From: Riptortus pedestris | Lineage: Eukaryota; Arthropoda; Insecta; Hemiptera; Alydidae | Assembly (NCBI GenBank): GCA_019009955.1 | Contig: CM032230.1 | Coordinates: 33,696,001 to 33,760,000, forward strand | Length of the DNA: 64,000 bases | Reading direction: 5' to 3' | In this document: piece by piece, positions 12,600-24,900 of the stretch | How the letters are laid out: every line of letters starts with the position of its first letter | Numbering within the stretch: the stretch's first letter is position 1 | Notes under the pieces: model-generated | What the model saw: the letters and a program-made list of their open reading frames with translations, nothing else | Database searches by the model: none | What the model was told of the DNA's origin: nothing | Made by a program: the position numbers and the translations under genes

Positions 12600-13860
12600 A
12601 AAAACTGAAACAACAAATAAAAAATTAAATACAACAAATAATCATTAAATACTAGTAATAAAGACAATTAATAAACATTAGACTAGTAATAAAGACAACA
12701 ATTTAAAATGGTTTTAATAAAAAAAATTATGTTATTCCTATATACTAGTACATTTATATTATTATTTTTTTATTTTATTTATTTAGTTTTGTGCCCCATA
12801 GCGATGGCGATTGGCATTATTAGGATGATATATTACTCCTTCATGTGCTTACCTTTTTTGTATTTTATATTATGGAAAATATTTCTTTAATATCTGATTC
12901 TTTCTCATATCCGTGCTTTGTCTAAAGAATATAATAAAAGTTAACCCTTTTCAACTAACACTAAAAGATTAAACTTTAGACTTAAAGAATTGAATTTCTG
13001 CTCCTAATAATATCCATTGGAGAAAAAGTGCGTTTACCCACTACTGTACATGTGTTTTATAATAATTGAACTATTTTACTTTTATAATAAGAAAATGTGT
13101 GAATCGCTGGAATTGCGAAATACATAAATAAATAATACGATCAACAGATTTTGATGTTGAGCTTGCGCACAACCATAGCATCCCTCTGAATATTGTGTTA
13201 TTTTATTTGAAAATCTAATTGATTTTCTAAAAATAAAAAAGGAAGCATCAGTTGACACCAAATACTTCTCAGCACAAATAATATGATTCATATACTCACG
13301 CAGAAGAAGCTCTGAAGTCGGCAACAACAACAAAGATATAATCGTGTGAGTGACTGTTAACAAAGTGAGTTAGCACAAATTGGTAGCAGGCCCTAGAGGG
13401 GACTCACTATTAATTATCAAGAACTCATCTGCATGTATATTATCACCCAGGTGCTTCAAGAAAATATTATCTTGTCTTCTTATCTCTCTATCATTTGTAG
13501 GTTTGCCATTCTGTTTTACTCCGTCTAATGTTATCAATTTATAAGATAAAGTCTATATAACTATATTTTTTAAGCTATCTGGAAATTCAACTGGATTGGT
13601 ATGGACAAGAATGGTGTTGAAGCAACACTCGGCTTAAAAGTTAGGGTTTATAGTGAGAGTTTGCTATTACTAATATTTTTTTCTATTTGAGAAAATCTGT
13701 AGTACAGTTGGTAGCATACTCGCTTTGAATAAGAAGAAACTCAATTTTCCAGCAAATCCATATGCCAACATTTTCCTATAACACAAAAACCCCGACAATC
13801 CGGGGCTGTATAAACAAGGACATCTCTCACCTGCTATAACGTCACACCAGTACCTTCATT
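12600..13860. other. AT-rich intergenic DNA, nothing recognised
   Basis: No exon, repeat family or RNA gene was recognised here. An AAACAAC-rich stretch at 12540-12700 is low complexity. Confidence 0.35.
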
Positions 13861-14079
13861 TCACCATACATACTCTATATTCTAAAAATCCCATAACTAG
13901 AAGTGAGGGTCTACTGAAGGCTGAAAATAAACCTCGCATCATATTTGCGTTACGAAAACGACATACAACTACTATAGAGCATCAACAGTTTAACAAGATC
14001 AGTTTTGGAACTTTTTTTTTATTTGACTCATAATTGACCCAGATATTTTGAACTTTAAAACACCTGTACTAACCTTCTT

Positions 14080-16150
14080 GAGGTTGAGCTGGGACTCAGA
14101 AAAGATCTCCGTACTTGGTAGTGTGAGGTCATTGCAGTTAAACTCCAGGTTTACTCAACAGTGGGTTGTCATATGACACGGAGAAAAATTTTCGGCACTT
14201 ATCAGTGAGTGGTATTTTCAGTCCAAATCTAGCTTTATTCGAGGGGGTTTGACCTGTGACACGGAGGAAAGTTCTCAGTACTTGTCAGTGACAGGTCTAT
14301 ACTCTCCAACTCCTGGCTTATTTGAGAGCGAGTTGTCATATGACACGGAGAAAAGTTCTTGGTACTTGTCAGTGAGTGGTCTTTTCAGTCAAAATTTAGG
14401 TTTATTCGAGAAGGTTTGACCTCTGACACGGAGGAAAGTTCTTGGTACTTGTCAGTGAGTGGTCTTTTCAGTCAAAATCTAGGATTACTCGAGAAGGTTT
14501 GACCTCTGACACGGAGGAAAGTTCTTGGTACTTGTCAGTGAGTGGTCTTTTCAGTCAAAATCTAGGTTTATTCCAGAGGGGTTGGCCTCTGACACGGAGG
14601 AAAGTTCTTGGTACTTGTCAGTGAGTGGTCTTTTCAATCTAGGTTTATTCCAGAGGGTTTGGCCTCTGACACGGAGGAAAGTTCTTGGTACTTGTCAGTG
14701 AGTGGTCTTTTCAATCTAGGTTTATTCCAGAGGGTTTGGCCTCTGACACGGAGGAAAGTTCTTGGTACTTGTCAGTGAGTGGTCTTTTCAGTCAAAATCT
14801 AGGTTTATTCCAGAGGGTTTGGCCTCTGACACGGAGGAAAGTTCTTGGTACTTGTCAGTGAGTGGTCTTTTCAGTCAAAATCTAGGTTTATTCCAGAGGG
14901 TTTGGCCTCTGACACGGAGGAAAGTTCTAGGTACTTGTCAGTGAGTGGTCTTTTCAATCTAGGCTTATTCCAGAGGGTTTGGCCTCAGACACGGAGGAAA
15001 GTTCTTGGTACTTGTCAGTGAGTGGTCTTTTCAATCTAGGTTTATTCCAGAGGGTTTGGCCTCTGACACGGAGGAAAGTTCTTGGTACTTGTCAGTGAGT
15101 GGTCTTTTCAGTCAAAATCTAGGTTTATTCCAGAGGGTTTGGCCTCTGACACGGAGGAAAGTTCTTGGTACTTGTCAGTGAGAGGTCTTTTCAGTCAAAA
15201 TCTAGGTTTATTCCAGAGGGTTTGGCCTCTGACACGGAGGAAAGTTCTTGGTACTTGTCAGTGAGAGGTCTTTTCAGTCAAAATCTAGGTTTATTCCAGA
15301 GGGTTTGGCCTCTGACACGGAGGAAAGTTCTTGGTACTTGTCAGTGAGTGGTCTTTTCAATCTAGGTTTATTCCAGACGGTTTGGCCTCTGACACGGAGG
15401 AAAGTTCTTGGTACTTGTCAGTGAGTGGTCTTTTCAATCTAGTTTTATTCCAGACGGTTTGGCCTCTGACACGGAGGAAAGTTCTTGATACTTGTCAGTG
15501 AGAGGTCTTTTCAGTCACAATCTAAGTTTATTCCAGAGGGTTTGGCCTCTGACACGGAGGAAAGGTAAGTTCTTGGTACTTGTCAGTGAGAGGTCTCATC
15601 AGTCAAAATCTAGGTTTATTCCAGAGGGTTTGGCCTCTGACACGGAGGAAAGTTCTTGGTACTTGTCAGTGAGTGGTCTTTTCAGTCAAAATCTAGGTTT
15701 ATTCCAGAGGGTTTGGCCTCTGACACGGAGGAAAGTTCTTGGTACTTGTCAGTGAGTGGTCTTTTCAGTCAAAATCTAGGTTTATTCCAGAGGGTTTGGC
15801 CTCTGACACGGAGGAAAGTTCTTGGTACTTGTCAGTGAGTGGTCTTTACTTTCCAATTACAGGCTTATTTGAGAGCGGGTTGACTTTTGAAACAGGGAAC
15901 TAGTCTTCCTTGCTTGTCTAAAAGAGGACTTCAAAGCCGAACTTCCGGAAATGTTTAGAGTGGTTTACCTTAATATTCTCAGTACTCGACAGTAAGCGGG
16001 CTTCATACGAATCCAGTCAGGCTTGGGAATAGGTTAATCTATAGCTATCTATTTATTTTCTCGTTACTAGTCATGAAGAAGTCTTTTTAGTCGAACTCCA
16101 GGAATACTTGTGCGTGGGTTGCCCTTGAAAATGGGGAATAGTTCTCTGTC
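14080..16150. repeat. Tandem satellite, 77/83-bp units (about 21 good copies)
   Basis: The anchor ACACGGAG occurs 21 times between 14176 and 15806. Spacing in order is 83,84,83,83,83,77,77,83,83,77,77,83,83,83,77,77,83,88,83,83. The 77-bp units read TTTTCAATCTAGG where 83-bp units read TTTTCAGTCAAAATCTAGG, a 6-bp difference. The central units are nearly identical. Units on both flanks (14080-14340 and 15840-16150) are decayed, the usual picture of unequal exchange homogenising an array centre. The small open frames inside are by-products of the repeat. Confidence 0.95.
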
Positions 16151-16532
16151 CTTGTCTGTAAACTGTAGTTCAGGTAGGAGTAACCTTTGACATGTTGTGG
16201 GCCAAACTTAGTGTGCAAATAAGCTGGCAAGCCGCATTTAAAAGTAATGCATTTTAAAGTAGTGTTCATAATTATTAACGATACATATCATAGAGACATG
16301 AAATTATACGACAATGTTATTATAATACAATTTATTAAAATAACAAAATGAAATGAAAAAAAATAGGTAGAACATTATAATTAAATCGTAAAATTTGGAA
16401 TTATTACAAACAACGAAAGTTAAATAGCGACACCGAAATCAATGAGACACGAGCTTGAATTTGGGAAACTAATCTATCGATGTTAGAATTGAATCCACTG
16501 ATACAAAGACGAAAACAATTTCCAAATTATCG

Positions 16533-16649
16533 TCAGCTCCCTTAAGGGAAATCAGCTATTGAGGTCGTACTCATGACGCGAGTTTCGACAAATTTCTTCA
16601 AATGTCTATCGATCCTACCCAGGAGATGACGAAAATGAGGTCCGTTCAG

Positions 16650-16721
<72 letters not shown>

Positions 16722-17212
16722 CTGTTACCGCTCTAGCGGTCGCAATTTTTGTTTGATCGTTACCAAACTCGGAATTTAATCGTTTTATGTAAAAAGGAAG
16801 ATCAAGTTCGTGAATGTCTGGAATCGGGCAAGTGGAAGGGGGGGGGGTTTAGAGGGGGAATTTTTGAAAATTCCAAATTTCTCCGTTATTATGAGTAGGT
16901 TCGAAAATTTGTATAGAATCAATCTTATTGAAAATTAAATTTACTATAAATATTGTTCTATACATTTGTTCTGTATCTTGAATATTAACTGAGATATTTG
17001 CATTTGCATTGTGTGAGTGGTCGGCATAAGTCGGCCATATTCAGGACTTTCCACCTAAAGCTAGTTCGGCCGTTTCCGCAAGTGTTCGTCCCTCGTGAAT
17101 TGGTTTAGAGATTCGTTATTACTGCCGTTATTATTAGGCAGATTTCTCTATTGTAAAACTTCACGTGGGAAATCTGCTTAGTTTACGCAGCCCCTGCGTG
17201 ACGGGACTTTTT
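16533..17212 (+). mobile_element. HINE-like element copy C, complete
   Basis: The 5' palindrome TCCCTTAAGGGA is followed by AATCAGCTATTGAGG. The (AT)n core is at about 16654-16720, then TCTGTTACCGCTCTAGCGGTCG, then GTGGGAAATCTGCTTAG and the stem-loop ACGCAGCCCCTGCGT before GACGGGACTTTTT. Confidence 0.87.
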
Positions 17213-17490
17213 GTTTAATCTGTATCAAACTCGATATCTAAACGTTTTATGTAATAGTAACTATTACTATCCCTTAAGGGAAATCAGCTATCAAATTTGT
17301 TAATGGCTAAAATCGGACCAGTGGGGATGGGCGCTTAGAGGGGGAATTTCGAAAACTCGAAATATCTCCGTTATTATTACAAATTTAATTTCCTATATAT
17401 GTTCCTATAAACATTTTTTTCTATCTTCAATAATAACAGTATATAATTTTGACAGTTTTTAGATTTCTGCATTCCTTAACCCCCCACACA
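17213..17490 (+). mobile_element. HINE-like fragment D, internally rearranged
   Basis: The interior module (AAACTCGATATCTAAACG, then AAATCGGACCAGTGGGG, then GAAATATCTCCGTTATTATTAC) is interrupted by a misplaced 5'-end palindrome, CCCTTAAGGGAAATCAGCTAT, at about 17272. It lies directly between copy C and the opposite copy E. Confidence 0.6.
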
Positions 17491-17505
17491 TAGTCATCCC
17501 ACTCT

Positions 17506-18157
17506 AAAAAAAGTCAGTCACGCAGGGGCTGGGTAAACTAAGCAGATTTCCCATGTGAAGTTTTACAATAGAGAAATCTGCATACTGGTAACACAACACC
17601 ACCGTGATTAAATACAAATGGTAATGAGACATCTTTCAGTTAATTAAAATAAATTCCCAACTGAAACGGCTTCTGAATTGTAAGAATAATTTATATTTTA
17701 ATAACTGAAATTTTAGTAGTCCAAGAACTAAAGAAGGGGGGGCGGATGAACGGAACGTATTTTCATAAATCTCACAAAGTAACGGAGGTAAAGTAAGGTT
17801 AGAAAGGTTAGAATAAGCTTCCACCTGAGCCGAGTAGTGACGGAAACGGCCGACCTAATCCGAACTATACCCGACCACTGACTTCATAAAAATGCACATA
17901 TCTCGGTTAATGTTTAAGATAGAGAATAAATGTATATAACAATATTTATAGTAAATGTAATTTGCAATAAGATTGGTTCTATACAATTTTTCGATCCGAT
18001 GCATAATAACGGAGATATTTTGAATTTTCGAAAATCTCCCCTCCCTCTAGTCCGATTTCAGCCATTAACGAACTTGATCTGTCTTTTTACATAAAACGGT
18101 TAAATATCTAGTTTCGTAACGATCAAACAAAAATTGCGACCGCTAGAGCGTTAACAG

Positions 18158-18225
<68 letters not shown>

Positions 18226-18354
18226 GAACGGACCTCATTTTTGTCATCTACTAGGTAGGATCGATGAACATTTAAGAAATTTTTCGAAAATCGCGTCATG
18301 AGTACGACCTCTGATGAGTACGATAGCTGATGTCCCTTGAGGGAAATCTGCTAA
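17506..18354 (-). mobile_element. HINE-like element copy E, complete
   Basis: The 3' end AGTCAGTCACGCAGGGGCTGGGT is at 17511, the (AT)n core at about 18163-18220, and the 5' palindrome CCCTTGAGGGAAATCTGCT ends at 18352. With C and D it forms a cluster of about 1.8 kb with copies in inverted orientation. Confidence 0.85.
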
Positions 18355-18559
18355 TAAGCAATATATCATGAAGCAACTTATTCCACAAACACATACCAAC
18401 GATTTTTTCCAATGGGCCTTTATCAGGAGAGATGCATGCAAATAGTTATTGTGGTGACATCATCAATTAAGATTTTATTGGCTGCCCACTTCAACTCATC
18501 TAATTTTTTATTTTGGAATTAGAGAATATATGGTGGCATTGGATAAATCGTTTGTCTTT

Positions 18560-18612
18560 CCTAAATGTGGGAAACCTACTAAGTATATGCAGCCCATGCG
18601 TGACAATCTTTT
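18560..18612 (+). mobile_element. HINE-like 3'-end relic
   Basis: GTGGGAAACCTACTAAGTAT...GCAGCCCATGCGTGACAATC is a decayed version of the family 3' end. No 5' part is visible. Confidence 0.5.
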
Positions 18613-18694
18613 ACAAATATCACTGAAGTGCTTACCATTTTACCAAAGTACCTACCAATATCACCAGAGCATCCCTCAACTTAAAAGTAAAATG

Positions 18695-18905
18695 TAAATG
18701 TTATTTATTAAGATTCACTTTATGGTACTTCAGCTAATTAGGATGTGTTATAAGCAGGTTATCACCTTCTTCTAGCCAGAATGGGAATCAGGATTTTATC
18801 TAGTGAGTTGTTCACTAAATAGTTGCCTATTTCCCACGAAGGAATTAAATCCATCTAGGTTTACAAAGTGTGTTAAGGCGAACAACTTAACTCCCATGGT
18901 TAACG
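18695..18905 (-). repeat. SINE copy 3, near full length
   Basis: Read on the minus strand it begins GTTAACCATGGGAGTTAAG, resembling a tRNA-like A-box region, followed by a GTAAACCTAGATGG segment with a degenerate B box, then the family body and a TTAATAAATAA tail. It is the best copy for defining the 5' head. Confidence 0.65.
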
Positions 18906-21753
18906 TGAACACTTTTTATTTTGGTATAAACAAGAAATCAGGAAGGTAGGATCGTACTCTCGATAATGGAATGAAGATACTTTAAAACACTTAATTTATT
19001 TAAAGCATTCATCAATATTATAAGACCATCCATTCAAAATTATAACATTAAGAATGACACATATATTTAACATTTTTCAGTATATTGCTTACCTGGGCCA
19101 CAGGTAAGATTTATAACTGAAATCAATGTCATTTAAATCACTTTTCCACTGTTCAATTCATTAAATTGCTTATATTTTTGTGACACAAAATGAAAAAAGT
19201 CATTGGATAATTTATATTTTTATTCAATGTACGGAAGTGAAAGATAATTAAAAACAAAATTAAAAAAGTACATTCCACAGAAGTGTTTTAACCATCTTTA
19301 AGGCAAAACAGATTTAGTATAGTTATCAAATTGACAAAGGAATTTAAAAACTTTTTAAATTGTTTTGAAAAATTACCATATTTTTTTTTAATATTTGAAT
19401 TTGATTGAATATATTCTATTTACTCAATATGGATAGTAATTACCATACTAATTTAAATCAACTCGCTGTAATTCAAAATCAGTTAAACAAATTTACCTTT
19501 TAATACAATGTTGAACTAGTAATTTTCTTAGATAAAGAAAATGATCTTAGGTAAAAAGAATGAAATGCTTTCTTGTGACTAGGATATAAAGTAGAAAATG
19601 ATTAACATCCTTGCCTCAAATCTTTATTCAACAATAGGATTTAAAACATGTTAAAAATACTGAAATTTATAATTAACAGAAAAAACAAAAACACAATCAC
19701 ATAAGCATTAAGAAATAATTATAAAATGGCAAGATTACAAAAAAATAAAAGGAATGTTGAGACATAGAATAATTTCAGTCTAAACTCTCATAAAAGCAAT
19801 AATCATGAAAGAAAATAGGTACTGAGAAGGAAATTATGGTAACTGACAATGGCTTGGAAAATGATTAGCCAGTTTTATTTATTAGCTCTGACCTCTTTTT
19901 TTCTTTGAGAGAGAGAAATTGAAAGCATAAATGTTCGCAAAAAAATTAAATTAAATACTCCAATAAATTAAAGTATGTATCCAACAGGATATTTATTTAT
20001 TGCAGTGAAATTATTTATTTATTTTTTTTAAACTAATATCCAGATACCATATTTTACTTCTGAGCAAGCGACATTTTTTTTTTCTTTTTCAGAATATTCC
20101 TAAATTACAATTTCTTTGATTATGTCAATATAACAATGATTATTAAAATTGTGTTTGCAGTGTTACAGAAAAGTTTCGAGTCACATTTCATTCACATTCA
20201 ATTTTTCGCATTGATTGAATGCGAAGAAGTATTTATAATTTCATTCTTTGTCCCTTAAGTAGATGAAAGTGAAAACCTCTATTGTTTTGAAATAATACTT
20301 GTAAACAAGGGATAAGTGAAAAAAAATTAAATTTTACTAAAATTTGGCTCATGACCACATTTATTTGAAGAAATTTATATGCATCCCATACATATACAAA
20401 TGAATTTTATTCTCAAAAACTCTTTATTGATAATTTAAAATTTTGTCTTTTATTTCTCAAAATTATTAATTAATTAACAAAATTCATTGGGTTTATTACA
20501 TTTTCAATAGTTTATCTCACTTTTTCTCAAAATTCTTTTTTATACTTTGCTTCATTTTTTAAACCTTGCCAAGTATTTAAAATAAAATAATGTCTTGGCA
20601 AGTTTTATTGTAACTGTGCCTTTCGTAAAAATAAAATTAGCATATATTTTATTTGATTCTAATTTCATTTATAGAGCAGATGGATACTACCTTGCTCTTG
20701 TAAATATATTAAATAGTCAACTACCAACTGATCTCAGTCAGTATCTAAAAACAAGGTCGACTAGTCTACTCAATTAGTAATGAATAAAAATAAGTGGGAA
20801 TATTATTCTGGAATTTATGTGCAGGTACTAGTAATTGTGGAGGTCCATAGTTAACTTTGCTTGAAAACTAATGTACCAATTAAATAAATAAGAATTTGGA
20901 CCTATAATACTGATAATGATATTGGTAATTATTGATTGCATTAAATCAGGTAAGGGCAAATGGTCGACCAGATTTTGGCATTTTCAAAAGTTTTAAATTC
21001 ATTTCTGATCACAAAATATTCAATATGTATTTTGTTTATCATAATACATGGACTTCCGGCAAGCACTAAATATTAGTGTTTTTAATTTGGACTCTGATAA
21101 GACTTTTAACTACAATATAGTGCAGAATTAACTTTTTGCCAACCACGAAGCCTTGCAACCAAACTTGCCCACCCCTGTTTTTAACGAATGTATAGCTAAT
21201 GAACTCATTAGCACATAATAAGCTATTTCTAAATCAAAATCATTATATATACAATTACTACTAAATAAATGACTAAATTTGATATCAAAAAATAAATTCA
21301 AATTTATCAAATTTAATTCCAGGAAGAATGGTCAATATTAAAAAAAACAGTCGGTTCACTTTATTTTCCAACACACTACATGTTTAATGTAATTCGACTC
21401 ATAACTTAAATTGAACTTTAAATTCGTTTTATGTGACAATGTGTCTAGCTATGAAGTGTAGTGTGTGGAAGTGTAAAATAAATTAGGTGCACTAGTGTTC
21501 CTTTTCATTGACCTTCTGTTACGAATTATGTTTAATAAAGAGAGCTGGATCACAAACAACACTATTTAAGATTAAAAAAAAAAAAAAAAATTAACTCTCA
21601 AAGATATCTATGGTGCAAGAAAAATAACACTTTAGAAGTATTTCAGTTAATTACCTCACGTTAAATTTATAAAGCAGTGTCATGTTTCGTCAAAACATAA
21701 GGAAAAGCTGTGTGCACTTTATTGTGCTAGCCCATCTATAAGTTACCTGGCTT
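18906..21753. other. AT-rich intergenic region downstream of gene A
   Basis: Very AT-rich DNA with many short A/T runs. I see no exon, RNA gene or recognisable repeat apart from the gene A poly(A) signal at its right edge. Confidence 0.4.
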
Positions 21754-21759
21754 TTTATT
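21754..21759 (-). terminator. Poly(A) signal of gene A
   Basis: An AATAAA hexamer on the minus strand lies 34 bases after the gene A stop codon. This is a plausible cleavage and polyadenylation signal. Confidence 0.55.
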
Positions 21760-21792
21760 AAAAGATTTTGGTATATAATTATGCAATTTGAA

Positions 21793-21981
21793 TTAGAACA
21801 TGGCTTTTAACTTTGGTAAATGACTAATGTCAGTCCCATTTACATCATGACACAGTTCATTGTAATCGTTTACTTCAAATTGTTCAACTATTTTATCTAA
21901 TTCTTCAAATGAACAGCTCATCCCGCATTTCATTTCCAGTTGTCTTGGTTGTTTCGATTTGTAGCTTTCATAATAGTATGC
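21793..21981 (-). CDS. Gene A coding exon 8 (C-terminus, stop)
   Basis: This last coding exon has 62 codons and TAA (21795-21793), from acceptor AATTTCAG|GCATAC. It encodes YYYESYKSKQPRQLEMKCG and onward, with the Cys pair MKCGMSC typical of the family PGCxxxCPL C-terminal region, an N-G-T sequon, and a hydrophilic end. There is no membrane segment or C-terminal YxxΦ tail, unlike vertebrate ACP2. Confidence 0.9.
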   Translation of the reverse strand, partial: AYYYESYKSKQPRQLEMKCGMSCSFEELDKIVEQFEVNDYNELCHDVNGTDISHLPKLKAMF

Positions 21982-24900
21982 CTGAAATTAAAGTAAATAT
22001 TAAAACATAATTAAGAAGTGGAAATGAACAAAAATAGGACTTTATATGCATGACAACAGTAAATAATACAGGTTAATGTAAATCCTGCAGTCTTTCAGCT
22101 GATTTCCCATAGATGAAATAAACTTTCTGGTTTTCAGACTATGGGAAACTTCCACTACATCAGATTTTTATTAAGAAATAGAGAATATATGGTGAGTTAA
22201 AATCAGTAGTGCCATACCTGCACATGGGAAATCTGATTAGTTTTGCATGAAAGATATTTTATCTCTAGCACTAATATTAACAGTCTCTTAATACATAAAA
22301 CCACTGCTCCTACTCATTTCACATTAGTACCAAGCTAATATATAAAGTTGTCTGATTTCAAGCTCAAATATGATGTATTGTTTTCATGTGACAAGGAGGA
22401 GGGTGGAGTGGAGGTTTAGAGAAGGGGTAAAATTACGAGTTGAATCAAAACATTTTATATAATCAAATATTGATAGAAATGTAATATTCTGCAACTAATT
22501 GTTTATAAAATTTATGTAGCTCTAATATTATCTAAGTTATTAGTATTATTTAGTTTTCAACCATGAGTTAACCCTTTCTCCTAATTCTTCACAAAAAATA
22601 TAATGTCTAACTCTATTTATATAGGCTTTTTATTATGGGAGAATTAGGGGAGAGAATCATCAGCATGGTATTGTAGCAGGTCGGAAATATGCTAAATTTA
22701 CAAAACTAAGTGATGGACATTTTAAAGATCTTGATTTATTTTTAACAATGCTAAGTGCTTTCCTAATATTAAGGATGTGATTTGTTCATAAAATCGGTCT
22801 ATTTGTTAATAAAATAATTTGTGAAGGATTTGGCGTTTTGATTTAAAGATAGTAATAAGAAATTCTCGTACTTGTTTATTTATGAACCTTTCATTTTCTT
22901 TGTACAAGAGAATAACTAAACCGACTGGCGAAATAAATAAATAACTTTTGCTGCATTTCTAATGGGCATGCCCTCTAAAAAAATAAAATTTACTGATGTG
23001 CTACATTTATTAGAAAGTATTACATTAAAAATATCTGAATGTCATAGATTAAACCAGAGTTTTGTTGAAAACTACGATTCCTCAAGCACAATAAATTTAT
23101 TATGTTAGTTGTGACATATTTGTAATAGCTGATCTCTATGAATATCAAATATGTTAACAATACTAAATTTTTATTACCTCAAAATATTTTTGGCCTCTCC
23201 TTTCATGAAGTTCAACTGCTATACAGCTTGTTGGATCAGGGAAGATGTTATCTTTTACCCCTAGCATTAGGAGCATAGCAAAATTGTTGAGATCATGCCA
23301 TGAATGTACTTCCATCTTCTTTTTGGCTTCAGAATGAAAGAAATCCCGTAAAGCGCGAGCATAGTTCCCTGTTAATACAAGCTTTAGGTCAATAACATAT
23401 TGTACTAACTGGACACAAAAATACAAACTCTTACTTATACAGATTCAAACTTACTAACTCAAATAAATGTAGATAGTTACACTGAATAGACATTCACCCA
23501 CCTGATTTATGAATGCAGACTGATGCAAGACATACTAAGACAGTTAAAGACTCATATTCCCGCTTGGCCTATCAGCCCTTATATTTTATTTTCAAAACAT
23601 CTAAATATATTAAAAGCAATGGCCTATGACATCCTTAAGCTGAGAGAGGAAAAGATAACATAAAATTAATATTATGTAATTTGTATTGGTTCTTTAATTG
23701 TATTACTGGATTGTTCTAATTAATGTGTTATGTTTTATTTTGTGAAGTTTAATTTATATAATCTTATTTACATTTTCAATAGGTGTATATATTATTATAT
23801 ATAAAATTGTTAAACGCTTTGACAAAATGCACATATAACGCAAATAAGCATGGGATGTCCAGAAAAAGAAAATCCCTCCACATAGAACTACTATGTAGAG
23901 GAAAAACGTAACACATCTTAATGAAAAAAATAAATTATTTATCTGTAAAATTAAGAGTGCTTTAAATTGCTATGCCATTAGAAATAATTTTTAAATTCTA
24001 CGTACAATCTAATTTTAGTCTAAAATGTGTTGCACACTCATCATAGTTTGATAATGTATGTAATGAGTGTTTATTTATTTCCAACTAAACCTGAATATTT
24101 ATATTTTTTTTTTAAAGGATTTTCCCCAGCCTCTACAACATTAAGATTTATTTTGATGCCAAACATGATATTGGGAGAAAAAGACATTAGTTACAGCTGA
24201 GAAGAGAGAATGACATTTCATGACATGCAAAAACAAAATTTTTGGATATCATTCTACATCTATTTTGCCCTCCTCCCCCCTGCCCATAGTTCATTATAAG
24301 AATTTAAGAATTACTGTACTTATTTATTTAATTAAAAGAACTATTTTCCAATTTTTGAAGCCAAGAGTTCTCCAACCCTCACCCTCATATTGCTGGGTGC
24401 AGATATTATCAGACTTCATAATTTTTATGTTTTTTCAGTAATTCCAAAGTATCAAATATTTAGATATGTAGGTTTCATATGTCTGTGTTTTTAAGTATAG
24501 GTACATAATGAATTCATCCTTCCCCGAAGATCTTAAAAATATCAAAATATCTAGATTATATTGTTACATGTGGTTAAAATTTTATTTGTTCTCACATAAT
24601 AGTATTTTTCTCTGTGTATCACTTCCAGCCATGAAGGATTGCAGAAATTTTGTAGCTGTCACTCTCATTTTATCTGGAAAAACGTCCTTTGTCCAGTCGG
24701 GCAATGGGAGGCTTCCTCTTTCCTAAAAACAAGTCAATAAATCACATTAAGAACTGAGAAAAGAGTTAATTCATTATGAAAAATAAATCTAAGAAGATTA
24801 CTTGAAAGTAGATGGTATCCCAGACCCGTGCGAATAGCTCAAACGGCACGGCACCAGGCTCTCCTGCATGTTCCATTACATGATTCAAAACTTCTTGGTT

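Noticed and set aside
14442..15838. Series of 60-87 codon open frames (VLVSEWSFQSKSR..., LSVSGLFSQNLG...)
   Set aside because: They are frame readings of the 77/83-bp satellite. The unit is not a multiple of three and the frames end at unit borders.
14176..15866. Regularly spaced repeats suggesting a CRISPR array
   Set aside because: Repeats are contiguous without unique spacers, and the region is eukaryotic.
23369..23426. Upstream extension of gene A exon 7 (LVQYVIDLKLVLTG)
   Set aside because: With the phase left by exon 6 the extension meets a stop. The acceptor at 23,369 fits the family alignment.
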